A stretch of DNA of 64,000 bases, from contig JAHIUX010000064.1 in NCBI GenBank assembly GCA_018816765.1, positions 1 to 64,000 of the forward strand, written 5' to 3'. The notes beneath the pieces are model-generated. The model saw nothing but the letters and a program-made list of their open reading frames with translations. It was not told where the DNA came from and made no database searches. The DNA is from Bacteroidota bacterium. Lineage in GTDB: Bacteria; Bacteroidota; Bacteroidia; Bacteroidales; F082. A program made the position numbers and the translations under genes. Shown here one piece after another: positions 1-8,456 of this stretch (position 1 is its first letter; every line of letters begins with the position of its first letter).

Positions 1-177
1 ACCGTAATTAGTATTATAATAGGGTGTTGGCACAATCCATCGGTGAATACCATTTTGAAAAAGGTCTTGAACCCACGCTGCGTCTATACCAAATCGGCTT
101 ACTCTGTTACCATTTCGATAACCTAAATACATGCCTGCATAACCCCCCCGCTGGGGCGGATTTATAATCCGTGCCAT
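1..177 (-). CDS. hypothetical protein, N-terminal part, runs off the left edge
   Basis: An open frame reads leftwards from an ATG at 177 to the window edge with no stop (59 codons). It begins M-A-R-I-I-N-P-P-Q-R-G-G-Y and continues with an aromatic and glycine-rich stretch. I do not recognise a family. The first ten codons lie inside a REP-like palindrome, so the ORF may be a chance reading through a repeat or a gene that has captured one. The DNA here is more AT-rich than the neighbouring genes. Its 3' part is outside the window, so it may be intact or a remnant. Confidence 0.3.
   Translation of the reverse strand, partial: MARIINPPQRGGYAGMYLGYRNGNRVSRFGIDAAWVQDLFQNGIHRWIVPTPYYNTNYG
155..175. 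repeat. REP-like imperfect palindrome, left member of an inverted pair
   Basis: The imperfect palindrome GGCGGATT-TATA-ATCCGTGCC is followed on its outer side by a G/C run. The same sequence family occurs in opposite orientation at 321-343. Short GC-rich palindromes built on GGATT...AATCC are typical of REP elements mobilised by TnpA-REP (IS200-like) transposases. No such transposase is visible in the window. Confidence 0.5.
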
Positions 178-320
178 TGTTAAATATCTTGCTAATAATC
201 CACCTTCATTTTCCATCTCAACTTAACAATGTAACTTCTAGAAAACCCCTACCACCAGCATAATTAACAGCGCTGCTGTATACATTGTCCACAGGTTTGA
301 AAACCAAACCTTCCTCAACT

Positions 321-343
321 AGGCACGGATTGCAAATCCGCGC
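321..343. repeat. REP-like imperfect palindrome, right member of an inverted pair
   Basis: The palindrome GGCACGGATT-GCA-AATCCGCGCC carries a G run on its outer side. It matches the element at 155-175 read on the opposite strand, with about 145 bp of AT-rich, non-coding DNA between the two. The head-to-head arrangement resembles a bacterial interspersed mosaic element. Confidence 0.5.
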
Positions 344-391
344 CAGGGGGGTGATTACGCCTTCTCTGTGCGGAATTTGGATGACTCCACC

Positions 392-437
392 ATAAAAAAC
401 AAACCGGGAATCTATTCTGTTGAATGGATTCCCGGTT
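392..437 (-). terminator. intrinsic terminator, leftward transcription
   Basis: Perfect 11-bp stem: AACCGGGAATC at 402-412 pairs with GATTCCCGGTT at 427-437. Read leftwards it is followed by a T-rich tract (complement of 392-400). It would end the transcript from tadA or from the unassigned segment at 440-827. Confidence 0.75.
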
Positions 438-827
438 CACATGCTGCTGTGCCGTAGCCCTGCAGCCTGCGACAGGTTAAGTTCAGGCTGATTTTCAGTT
501 GCTTTCCGTGGAAGGCTCCCTACTCATCCGGTACTTCACATCGTCCCCTCCCTTGCGGGATGTTTGGCCTTCGAAGCTCCAGGCTGTTGTTGATGCTCCT
601 CAAACCGGGGCTTCCCTCTCGGTGGTCCTTCGGTCGATTCGGAAAACACCTCATTGAACGCTCTTGCAAGTGCTCCTTCGGCGTTTCTTCATCCAGCCTG
701 CCGTCTATCGTCACCTGCTCAACAAAAATAAGCAAAACGACTGCCTTTGTCAAGTACTAAGCCATTCAGGTTCTTAACCTTGTATGAACAGCACTTATGA
801 ACAATTGTTGATAAGCCAAGGGCGGGT
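438..827 (-). other. unassigned segment, possible 3' leader or retroelement remnant
   Basis: This stretch lies between the 3' end of tadA and a leftward terminator, so it is probably transcribed on the minus strand. The only long frame there (77 codons, complement 520-753) is rich in Arg, Pro and Asn and matches no protein I recognise. The DNA is GC-rich with many short self-complementary stretches. A decayed group II intron or another structured RNA is possible, but I see no domain V hairpin or reverse transcriptase. I annotate no gene. Confidence 0.25.
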
Positions 828-1271
828 TCAGCGCCTTTGGCGGAAAAATCCGGTGAGCAAACTGCGACTTTCTTCGGCCAGAATGCCTCTCTCAACGGTG
901 GTTTTCGGATGAAGCAGGCCTGCACCATATTTGCTGAAACCGCGCTTTTCATCATCGGCGCCCCACACCAGCTTTTCGATGTGGGCATGATGCAGGGCCC
1001 CGGCACACATGGCACAAGGCTCGAGGGTGACATACAGGCTGCAGCCTTCGAGGTATTTGCCTCCCAGAAAGTTGGCAGCAGCAGTGATGGCCATCATCTC
1101 GGCATGGGCTGTGACATCATTCAGCGTTTCGGTGAGGTTATGCGCCCGCGCGATGATCCTGCCATTGCTCACCACCACTGCGCCCACGGGCACTTCGCCC
1201 AGGGCAGCAGCCAGGCGGGCCTCCTTGAGCGCTTCCTGCATGAAATAGGCATCAGTGAAAATATGTAGCAT
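828..1271 (-). CDS. tadA: tRNA-specific adenosine deaminase TadA
   Basis: TadA deaminates the wobble adenosine of tRNA-Arg(ACG) to inosine. The 147-residue protein has the zinc-dependent cytidine/adenosine deaminase signature: H56-A-E58 supplies a zinc ligand and the proton-shuttling Glu, and P85-C86-x-x-C89 supplies the other two zinc ligands. The length is normal for bacterial TadA. The ATG at 1271 lies one base after the stop of the upstream symporter gene, so the two are probably co-transcribed. An internal Met at residue 11 is an alternative start. Family assignment is secure; that tRNA-Arg is the only substrate here is inferred from the family. Confidence 0.95.
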   Translation of the reverse strand: MLHIFTDAYFMQEALKEARLAAALGEVPVGAVVVSNGRIIARAHNLTETLNDVTAHAEMMAITAAANFLGGKYLEGCSLYVTLEPCAMCAGALHHAHIEKLVWGADDEKRGFSKYGAGLLHPKTTVERGILAEESRSLLTGFFRQRR

Positions 1272-1272
1272 A

Positions 1273-2691
1273 TCAGTTGGTTTTTCGTTTTTCGGTTTGC
1301 ACGAACACCAGCAACACCAGGCTGCTCACAATGAAAGCCGGTATGAACGATGACTTTGCTTCGAATGCCTGGGGCGAAATCAGCCCATAAACGAAGAAAG
1401 CCGTATTGACCACAAAGCCGCTCAGGATGCTGTACAAAGCCGGTTTTGCATAACGCGACGGATCTTTGCCACCCAGGGCGAGCAGGGTTACCGGCACAAA
1501 AATAACAATGGTGCCTATGCCTACCACCATCAGATCGACGATATCGGGAAAAGCCAGGGCAATGAACAGGGCAACAATCCCAAACAGCATGGTGGCCCTG
1601 CGGATCATGCGCTGGCTTTGCTGCTGGCTCGGTGGGGCCTGTTGGCGCCAACCTGAGAAATCGCGTACAGCCGATATGGCAATGATGTTCAGAAAGCTAT
1701 CGCCCGACGACATAAGGGCAGCCAAAAGGCCGGTGATGGCCAGGGCTGAGATGATGCTTCCTCCGTGTGCATCAATGAAATAATAGGCTATGTCGTTCGG
1801 GTTTAATTCCGGTGACATGCGTATCCGGACAGCCATCCCCACCAGGGGAAATACAATGTAAAAAGGCAGCATGCCCAATCCTGACCAGATGCTGGCGCGG
1901 CGGGCCGTGCGTGCATCGCGTGCCGCAAGCATCCGCTGCCAGATATCCATTCTCACAAGGACCGAAGGCGAAAGAAACACCAAAAGCCCGATCAGAAAAG
2001 GAAACCCATAAAACGTGCCGTTGAGCATCTCCTCCGGGAGCTCTCCCAAACGCTGCAAATGTCCGGTGTCGGCCCAAATGCCCGGAATAAACACCACCAC
2101 AATCATCAGCACGATAAACACAAACTGGATCATGTCGGTGTAAATTACCCCCGTGAGACCCGCAAGGGCGGTATACAAAATTACGATCAGGGCCGATATG
2201 ATTGCTGCCGGCTGATAACCAATGCTGAAGCCATGCTTAAGTAGTGAAGCCATTCCCACAAATTGGGCTGCAAGCAAAAAGAAGAAAATAAAGATGTTTA
2301 CGCCATTCACCGTCGTCGAAAAAACACGCACAAACCCCTTGGGCTGCCTGCTGCCAAATCGCAGCAACAGGTACTGGGGAAAGGTATAGATACGGTGAAC
2401 AAAGCCAAATTCCCTGATCTGACCGGCATAGCGCACGAGGATCATAAAACCCAGCACATAGGCAATGCCTATTCCAACGGCTGCAAAACCAGATTCGTAG
2501 CCCATGGCAATAAGTCCGATTGACGTACCTCCGCCCACAAAGGTGGCCAGTGTGGTAAACACAAGCGGAACGGTGGGCGTGTCGCGGTTATTGACCAGGT
2601 AATGCTCGGGATCGTTATGCCTGATGTGCCTGAGTGTGAAGTAAATCACCAGCAACAGGTAAACGATGATCCATATGAGCAGCCAGTTCAT
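1273..2691 (-). CDS. sodium:solute symporter family protein
   Basis: This 472-residue inner-membrane protein has about 13 hydrophobic segments and the sequence style of the SSS family (PutP/PanF-like), which uses the sodium gradient to import small organic solutes. A glycine-rich stretch in the early part (FVGGGTSIG) fits the family's sodium and substrate region. The substrate cannot be read from the sequence. Its ATG overlaps the stop of the upstream T9SS-exported protein (ATGA, 2688-2691), implying translational coupling, and tadA follows one base after its stop. The coupling to an exported protein is unusual for a transporter of this family. Confidence 0.85.
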   Translation of the reverse strand: MNWLLIWIIVYLLLVIYFTLRHIRHNDPEHYLVNNRDTPTVPLVFTTLATFVGGGTSIGLIAMGYESGFAAVGIGIAYVLGFMILVRYAGQIREFGFVHRIYTFPQYLLLRFGSRQPKGFVRVFSTTVNGVNIFIFFFLLAAQFVGMASLLKHGFSIGYQPAAIISALIVILYTALAGLTGVIYTDMIQFVFIVLMIVVVFIPGIWADTGHLQRLGELPEEMLNGTFYGFPFLIGLLVFLSPSVLVRMDIWQRMLAARDARTARRASIWSGLGMLPFYIVFPLVGMAVRIRMSPELNPNDIAYYFIDAHGGSIISALAITGLLAALMSSGDSFLNIIAISAVRDFSGWRQQAPPSQQQSQRMIRRATMLFGIVALFIALAFPDIVDLMVVGIGTIVIFVPVTLLALGGKDPSRYAKPALYSILSGFVVNTAFFVYGLISPQAFEAKSSFIPAFIVSSLVLLVFVQTEKRKTN

Positions 2692-5429
2692 TGCTGCGAA
2701 CCGGGGCTTTTAACGAATTTACGGCTGGCTGTCTTCCTGCCGTCCGATTTCACCACAAGCACATAGGTGGCTGCCGGAAGCCGGCTGATGTCGATGCGCT
2801 GAGGTGTGGAAAAACTTCCGAGGTAAGCACTCATCACTTTATGGCCACCCATATCAAGGATGTTTACGCTCACATCCTTGCTTTCGGCCTGAGGTGTGAG
2901 CAGCAGGCTGTTAGTTGCCGGGTTGGGCGACAGGCTGAATGCATTTTCTGTCAATGGATCGATTCCAACATACACATCAAGGTCCCAGGTGCAGGTAAAC
3001 AATCCCCTCCCATGCGTGGCAGCAATCACCGTCATATCGCTTTCGCGTATACGCAGCATATCCACCCTCACATTGGCCATGCCATCGTTGGCAAGCATCC
3101 ATTCGTTTTCACCCGTTCTCAGTTTGTTGGTCACCCAGATGCCGGTTTCGGTGGCCAGCATGGCTTGTCCTGAATTTTGGGGGTGATAAATGGCCCAGCG
3201 GATGGGCATGTCGGGCAGGTTGCCTTCGCGGTTCTGCCAGCTGTTGCCACCATCGTAGGTCTGCCACACCGATGCAACCCCATAGTTGGAAAAGGTGACC
3301 AGCAAGGTATCCTCGGATCCGCCTACAGCGATACTCGAAATATTGGCCGCAGGTAATGAGGTGCTGCCAATATCAACCGTTTGCGGCAGGTCCTGGGCGT
3401 TGTTCACCTTGTAAAGCCGCCCCGACTGTGTGCCTACGAAAAGGGTTGTTTTGCCCGTAGGTGAGTGAGGTGAGCAGGTTACCGCTGAAAATGGAATGGT
3501 GTTCATGGTGCCCAGGTTCACGAAACTTTCGCTCACTGCTATGGGGAGGTTGGTGGCCCTGTAAAGCCTGCCAGGATTTTCGCCGGCAAAGGACACAGCA
3601 TTGGCGTACAGGTTGTTCAACTTGTAGTCGTAATCGGCCGGACACACAAAGGTGCCGCTGTTGCCGCCAAAGTTATTCACATTCACATTGTTTTGCCACG
3701 AATAGTAGCTGTTGTAATAAACCGAGCTCACATAGATGTTGGGCTGGTTCTGGTCCCAGAAACAGTAAGCTCCGTCGCCTCCGCTGATCATGCTGTTGAT
3801 CGACAGCGGGCTGCCCGAATACTTCAAGGTGCCATTGTCCTGCAACCCGCCCAGGTACTGTGCAGTGCCTGCTGTCGGGTGGATGGCACAGGAGTAAAAC
3901 TGCAGGGTGTTGTACTGCTGGTTGCGTTCCATGAAGATTGGGATATCGAGGTTGGCCGTTTCCGAGAGAAAAACCCCGCCGTCGCTCGAAAAAATCGCCT
4001 GCGACGGGTTGTTTGGCCTGAAGGCGATGTTGTGCTGATCGGCATGCACATATTCATCACCGCCACCATAATACATCAGCACCCAATCTGATATCTTCGA
4101 CCAGGTCAGACCGGCATTCATGGTCTTCCAGAGGTCGAGTCCGCCGGTGAAGACCGCGTCAGGATTTGTCGGATCAACCTTTAGTACAAAGGCATGCCAG
4201 GCCAGTGTCGACCAGTCCACATCGGGTATGGTCATAGGCGACCAGCTTTGTCCGCCATCCGTTGACCGGGCCATATATCGGCCACGGTAATAGCTGAAAC
4301 CCGAGGTATAGCCACCCGCAAACTGTGCGTAGACGATGTTGGGATTCGAAGGAGCCGAAGCCACCAGGGTGCGGGCAGGAATATTATAATAACTTTCACC
4401 CGAAATCAGTGTGTTGTAATCGGTAAATGATGTCCAGCTTCCCGCTGTTCCCTGATCGGACCAAAGCACTGTTGCACCACCCTTTTGATTCAGGTTTTCC
4501 ATGGTGCCCACAAAGATCCTGTTGCTGGCGGAGATTTCGATGCTTGCCGGAGCATAATAAGCCCCGTTGCCCGAAGGAATAGCCGGGAGCACCTGTGTCC
4601 AGCTTTCGCCACCATCGGTTGAGCGGTACAAGCCATCAGAAGGCTCGCTGATGTGGTCCTCGCCCTGATAGGTGCCTGATGCCACACCGGCATAAAGCAC
4701 GCCAAGGCCGTTTTCAACCCTTACTTTCAGGTCGGTGATATAGGCAAAGTCTGCTGTCGATGGAATCTGTTCCCAGGTTTCGCCACCATCGACGGATTTC
4801 ATGATGCCAATGCCGAGGCCTGTCGATTCACGGTAGATGATGCGTGCTGTCTGGGCTTCACCCGTACCGGCATAAAACACCAGCGGGTCAGCAGGATCAT
4901 AGGTTATGCAGCTAACAGCCAGGTTTGGCCAGAAATCATTCAGCGGATACCATTGGCTGCTGAGGTTGGTGATGTCCTGAGTGAACCACAATCCGCCGGT
5001 GATGCCTGCCGCCCACACTTTTTTGTGCTGGATGTCGTTCGGATCAAACATCAGCGCACGTGTCCTGCCGCCCATCTCGGCCTGTGTGCCCTGCCAGTTT
5101 ATGGTCAGCTCCCTGTTTCCTGCCTGCTGTCTGGCAATGGCCTGGGTTTGCTGGTAAGCTGCATACTGACGCTTAAAAGGCACATATCCCAGCTGCGGAT
5201 CCAGCGTCTGGTAATAGTTCTGCAAAGCAGCCATATCAGGCCTGTCGGCCTTCGGGATGTCTTTCAGGTTTACCTCAGGGGTGGGCAATTTGCTCAGCTC
5301 GCGGTGCAGAAAGTCTTCAAAGGCCACGCGGGCATCTTGCTGTGGGCGGTTCAACAGGTACAAAGCCGATCCGGCACCGGTGAGTATGACCACCGAAATA
5401 AGCAACAACATCAATCGCGTTCTGTTCAT
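2688..5429 (-). CDS. T9SS-exported BNR/sortilin-repeat protein
   Basis: A large exported protein of about 913 residues. The start at 5429 (MNRTRLMLLL) gives a clean N-terminal hydrophobic signal segment; a start ten codons further upstream at 5459 is possible but lies close to the promoter. The body has repeated S-x-D-G-G-x-x-W motifs (at least five good copies), the Asp-box/BNR signature of sortilin-like or sialidase-like beta-propellers. The last ~80 residues hold a type A sorting domain (SPNPATN near its start, ending in basic residues), used for outer-membrane passage and surface attachment by the type IX secretion system. The ligand or substrate is unknown. It heads an operon with the symporter and tadA. 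Confidence 0.88.
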   Translation of the reverse strand: MNRTRLMLLLISVVILTGAGSALYLLNRPQQDARVAFEDFLHRELSKLPTPEVNLKDIPKADRPDMAALQNYYQTLDPQLGYVPFKRQYAAYQQTQAIARQQAGNRELTINWQGTQAEMGGRTRALMFDPNDIQHKKVWAAGITGGLWFTQDITNLSSQWYPLNDFWPNLAVSCITYDPADPLVFYAGTGEAQTARIIYRESTGLGIGIMKSVDGGETWEQIPSTADFAYITDLKVRVENGLGVLYAGVASGTYQGEDHISEPSDGLYRSTDGGESWTQVLPAIPSGNGAYYAPASIEISASNRIFVGTMENLNQKGGATVLWSDQGTAGSWTSFTDYNTLISGESYYNIPARTLVASAPSNPNIVYAQFAGGYTSGFSYYRGRYMARSTDGGQSWSPMTIPDVDWSTLAWHAFVLKVDPTNPDAVFTGGLDLWKTMNAGLTWSKISDWVLMYYGGGDEYVHADQHNIAFRPNNPSQAIFSSDGGVFLSETANLDIPIFMERNQQYNTLQFYSCAIHPTAGTAQYLGGLQDNGTLKYSGSPLSINSMISGGDGAYCFWDQNQPNIYVSSVYYNSYYSWQNNVNVNNFGGNSGTFVCPADYDYKLNNLYANAVSFAGENPGRLYRATNLPIAVSESFVNLGTMNTIPFSAVTCSPHSPTGKTTLFVGTQSGRLYKVNNAQDLPQTVDIGSTSLPAANISSIAVGGSEDTLLVTFSNYGVASVWQTYDGGNSWQNREGNLPDMPIRWAIYHPQNSGQAMLATETGIWVTNKLRTGENEWMLANDGMANVRVDMLRIRESDMTVIAATHGRGLFTCTWDLDVYVGIDPLTENAFSLSPNPATNSLLLTPQAESKDVSVNILDMGGHKVMSAYLGSFSTPQRIDISRLPAATYVLVVKSDGRKTASRKFVKSPGSQQ

Positions 5430-5453
5430 GGTTACAGCTAATGAAATGAGTAA

Positions 5454-5476
5454 TGACACACTGGGTTAATGTGTCA
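5454..5476. promoter_or_regulatory. operator-like palindrome at the T9SS gene start site
   Basis: TGACACA (5454-5460) and TGTGTCA (5470-5476) form a perfect 7-bp inverted repeat with a 9-base spacer. It touches the -7 promoter element and covers the expected transcription start, where a repressor would act. No cognate regulator is identifiable. Confidence 0.45.
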
Positions 5477-5482
5477 AAATTA
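5475..5482 (-). promoter_or_regulatory. -7 promoter element for the BNR-repeat gene
   Basis: TAATTTTG on the minus strand matches the Bacteroidota -7 consensus TAnnTTTG and lies 46 bases before the chosen start. Confidence 0.55.
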
Positions 5483-5536
5483 CACAATTCGCAGGATCAA
5501 ACAGTAAGGAAAGCTATTTCGGGCTGTTTTTTCGCC

Positions 5537-6250
5537 TTAGGAACGCAGGCGGTCATGCTGCCAGAAAGGCAAGCATTCGCTTATATTTACCCTCAGGCAA
5601 TAATCGATATCACCACTGAAGCCCTTTGTGCGCAGGTATCCAATATGATAGCAATCCTGCAGTGCCCGTTCAAGCGGCTGTTGGTTGACACGGGCAAGGC
5701 CAAACAGCGCCTGGCTCAGGTCGCACAAAGCGACATTGTTGTGTTTGCTGATGGCATCGATCAGCATCCCGGCACACAGCCCGTCATCGAGTGAGAATTT
5801 TCCATTGGTGCCTGAACATACAATCATCACAGCAGCATTTTCAACGGCCAGCTGCCTGGCTACGGTATCAAGGTTTAAAAAAGAAGCGATGTAAATACGG
5901 GTAGCGCCCTGGCAGGCCCGAAGGGCTATTGTGCCATTTGATGTACACAGGATCAGGTCTTTGCCCGAAATCACACCGGCCGTATATTCCAGGGGGGAGT
6001 TGCCCAGGTGGAAGCCATTAATCTTTAGGGTATCCCGTTCACCACAAAGCAGGCTGTTTTGGGGATGCCGATTGTAGAGGCTGAACGCTTCGTCAATATC
6101 AACGGTCGGAACAACGCTTTTTGCACCATTTGACAGGGCAGTGACAATCACACTACTCGCCCTTAACACATCGATCACAACGGCAGTTTTGCCCGAAAAA
6201 TCTTCATTTCCGGCCAGTGCTGCCGTTGCGATGGTGCTGATGTGCATCAT
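5537..6250 (-). CDS. comB: 2-phosphosulfolactate phosphatase family protein (ComB)
   Basis: The 237-residue protein matches the ComB family, which hydrolyses 2-phosphosulfolactate to sulfolactate. The conserved early block V-I-D-V-L-R-A-S-S and the middle block C-T-S-N-G-T are present. The family is part of coenzyme M synthesis in methanogens; in bacteria it is thought to feed sulfolactate metabolism or to have another phosphatase role. No other coenzyme M gene is nearby. It starts 11 bases after the phosphofructokinase stop, so the two are probably one transcript. The family call is firm, the physiological role is not. Confidence 0.88.
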   Translation of the reverse strand: MMHISTIATAALAGNEDFSGKTAVVIDVLRASSVIVTALSNGAKSVVPTVDIDEAFSLYNRHPQNSLLCGERDTLKINGFHLGNSPLEYTAGVISGKDLILCTSNGTIALRACQGATRIYIASFLNLDTVARQLAVENAAVMIVCSGTNGKFSLDDGLCAGMLIDAISKHNNVALCDLSQALFGLARVNQQPLERALQDCYHIGYLRTKGFSGDIDYCLRVNISECLPFWQHDRLRS

Positions 6251-6261
6251 AATTATTCAGA

Positions 6262-7356
6262 TCAAAATCCCAGTGAGATACCAAGGCCTTTGGCCGTTTT
6301 CACCAGGGCATTGTCGAGGGTAACCAGGTTGGGCTGAGCAATGGCTTCGCTCAGTGGCACCGATACAAAGTAAGGATGGCGGTAAGCCACCATTTTGCCA
6401 TAGTCGCCGGCAAGGGCCATTTCGAAAGCCTTTACGCCAAACTGCGCCGAAAGCACCCTGTCGTAGGCAATGGGAATGCCTCCGCGTTGCAGGTGACCGA
6501 GCACGGTTTCGCGCATATCAGGTTCAAATCCAATGGATTTGAGCTGACGGATGAGCTGATGGCTGATGCCGCCCAGCCGCAGGTTTTCGTACCCGACTTC
6601 GTTGCTTTTCTCGAACACCATTTCACCGCCAATGGGTTTGGCGCCTTCCGAAACAACCACTACAGCAAAGCCCCTTCCACGGCTAAAGCGTGCTTCGAGC
6701 TTTTCTTTAACAATATTGATGTCGTATGGAAACTCAGGAATCAGGCAAACCTCAGCGCCCCCGGCTACTGCCGCATTCAGTGCAATCCATCCGGCATAGC
6801 GCCCCATCACCTCTACCACGAGCACGCGGTTATGGCTTGCGGCTGTTGTCACCAGCTTATCCACAGCTTCTGTCGCAATTTCTACGGCTGTCTGAAAACC
6901 GAAGGTTGAATCTGTTGAGGATAGGTCATTGTCGATGGTTTTGGGCACACCGATCACATTGAGGCCCTTTTCGTACAAAGCCTGTGAAATGCGTTGCGAG
7001 CCGTCGCCACCGATATTGATCACGGCATCGATGCCCATATACTTGATTTTTCGGATCATCTCGTCCGAACGGTCCACCGCACTGTAAGTGCCATCATTGT
7101 TTTTAACCGGCCAGGCAAAAGGGCCGCCTTTGTTGGTTGTTTCAATGATGGTGCCTCCCTGAAAATGGATGCCCCTGACCAGATCAGGCGTGAGTATCTT
7201 CACTTCGGTGGGCTCCCAAAGCACCCCGTTGAATGCCTGTATGCTTCCCAACACTTCCCAGTCCTTTTCCTGCGAGGCCCTTTTTACAACCGCCCTGATC
7301 ACTGCATTCAGGCCCGGGCAATCGCCTCCGCCTGTGACTATTAATGCTCTTTTCAT
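6262..7356 (-). CDS. pfkA: 6-phosphofructokinase
   Basis: This enzyme phosphorylates fructose 6-phosphate in glycolysis. The 364-residue protein has the phosphofructokinase motifs G-G-G-D-C-P-G-L-N (9-17), G-G-D-G-S (116-120) and P-K-T-I-D-N-D (138-144; Asp142 is the catalytic base). Gly119 aligns with E. coli Gly104, the residue expected for ATP users, while Lys139 stands where E. coli has Gly124 and where pyrophosphate enzymes have Lys. This mixed pair is found in mixed-substrate PFK groups, so the phosphoryl donor cannot be fixed from sequence. comB follows 11 bases downstream. Confidence 0.93.
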   Translation of the reverse strand: MKRALIVTGGGDCPGLNAVIRAVVKRASQEKDWEVLGSIQAFNGVLWEPTEVKILTPDLVRGIHFQGGTIIETTNKGGPFAWPVKNNDGTYSAVDRSDEMIRKIKYMGIDAVINIGGDGSQRISQALYEKGLNVIGVPKTIDNDLSSTDSTFGFQTAVEIATEAVDKLVTTAASHNRVLVVEVMGRYAGWIALNAAVAGGAEVCLIPEFPYDINIVKEKLEARFSRGRGFAVVVVSEGAKPIGGEMVFEKSNEVGYENLRLGGISHQLIRQLKSIGFEPDMRETVLGHLQRGGIPIAYDRVLSAQFGVKAFEMALAGDYGKMVAYRHPYFVSVPLSEAIAQPNLVTLDNALVKTAKGLGISLGF

Positions 7357-7380
7357 ATGTTCCTAAACTGAATTATAAGA

Positions 7381-7388
7381 CAAAGATA
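7381..7388 (-). promoter_or_regulatory. -7 promoter element for pfkA-comB
   Basis: TATCTTTG on the minus strand, 24 bases upstream of the pfkA start, matches TAnnTTTG. Confidence 0.55.
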
Positions 7389-7499
7389 ATCTTTAAGATT
7401 GTCAATGTGGGCACAGCATGGGGTCGGAGAAAAGAAGTGCCTGTGCAAACGGTTGAAATGAATCCCGGCCAGGAGAAGTGTACATGCTGTTTACGCAAA

Positions 7500-7530
7500 C
7501 AAAAAAACCCTCCGTAAAGAAGGGTTTTTG
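7500..7530 (-). terminator. intrinsic terminator after tRNA-Phe
   Basis: An AACCC/GGGTT stem is flanked on both sides by A/T runs, giving a long T tract on the minus strand directly behind the tRNA gene. Confidence 0.8.
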
Positions 7531-7533
7531 AGG

Positions 7534-7606
<73 letters not shown>

Positions 7607-7623
7607 TCGTTGTTAAGGAGCGG

Positions 7624-7631
7624 CAAAATTA
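7624..7631 (-). promoter_or_regulatory. -7 promoter element for tRNA-Phe
   Basis: TAATTTTG on the minus strand, 17 bases upstream of the mature tRNA 5' end, matches TAnnTTTG. Confidence 0.55.
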
Positions 7632-7693
7632 AAACAATTTTCTACAATTCGAAAAACTTTTTCACAAAATTCATCCCCCATGCTCATAATCAG

Positions 7694-7701
7694 TAACTTT
7701 G
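7694..7701 (+). promoter_or_regulatory. -7 promoter element for coaX operon
   Basis: TAACTTTG lies 26 bases before the coaX ATG. It is the likely start of the coaX–OMP–TPR–lptC transcript. Confidence 0.55.
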
Positions 7702-7727
7702 CGCCGGTTTTGAACAGCTAATTTACC

Positions 7728-8456
7728 ATGAATCAGGTTATCGACATCGGAAATACACTTCTGAAAACAGCCGTTTTCGAGGGAGAATTGTTGGTCGCCG
7801 AGGCGCGAATGGACCTGACCGATAGCCCCCGTCTGCTGGCGTTTCAGGACAGCTTTGGTTTCCCTGAAAGTTGCATTGTTTCTGCCGTAAGGCATATTCC
7901 CGAATGGCTGCTCCGTCATTTCGAAGGACGCACCAGGCTGATCATCCTCGACCACTCAACACCACTTCCTTTTGCTATCAGCTACAGCACACCCGAAACC
8001 CTGGGCCGCGACAGGATAGCCGCTGTGGCAGCTGCCTGGAAACGCTTTCCGGACCGCAATGTGCTGGTGATTGATATGGGCACCTGCATTACCTACGACC
8101 TGCTTACAGCCAAAGGTGTTTATGAGGGCGGGGCCATCAGTCCGGGCTTGCATATGCGTTTTAAGGCCCTGCACAGCTTCACCGAAAAACTTCCGCTCAT
8201 CGATCCTGAATCGCCAACGCCATTTGTTGGCAAATCCACGACCGAATCAATCCGCTCGGGTGTGATGCACGGCATACAGGCCGAAATTGACCAGACAATC
8301 GCTTCCTATGAGAAAATTTATGAAGATTTAACGGTTTATGTCGGAGGAGGTGACAATAAATATTTTGATAAACAGTTAAAATATAACATCTTTGCAGGCT
8401 CAAATCTTGTGGTTGAAGGCTTGAAAGTAATTTTAGATTTTAATGAATTTCAATAG
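7728..8456 (+). CDS. coaX: type III pantothenate kinase
   Basis: This cytoplasmic kinase makes 4'-phosphopantothenate, the first committed step to coenzyme A. The 242-residue protein has the ASKHA-fold signatures of type III enzymes: I-D-I-G-N-T near the N-terminus (phosphate 1), I-D-M-G-T in the middle (phosphate 2), E-G-G-A-I-S-P-G for pantothenate binding and a C-terminal V-G-G-G-D adenosine block. Length is typical. It opens a conserved Bacteroidota cluster of envelope genes and overlaps the next gene by 14 bp. Confidence 0.95.
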   Translation: MNQVIDIGNTLLKTAVFEGELLVAEARMDLTDSPRLLAFQDSFGFPESCIVSAVRHIPEWLLRHFEGRTRLIILDHSTPLPFAISYSTPETLGRDRIAAVAAAWKRFPDRNVLVIDMGTCITYDLLTAKGVYEGGAISPGLHMRFKALHSFTEKLPLIDPESPTPFVGKSTTESIRSGVMHGIQAEIDQTIASYEKIYEDLTVYVGGGDNKYFDKQLKYNIFAGSNLVVEGLKVILDFNEFQ

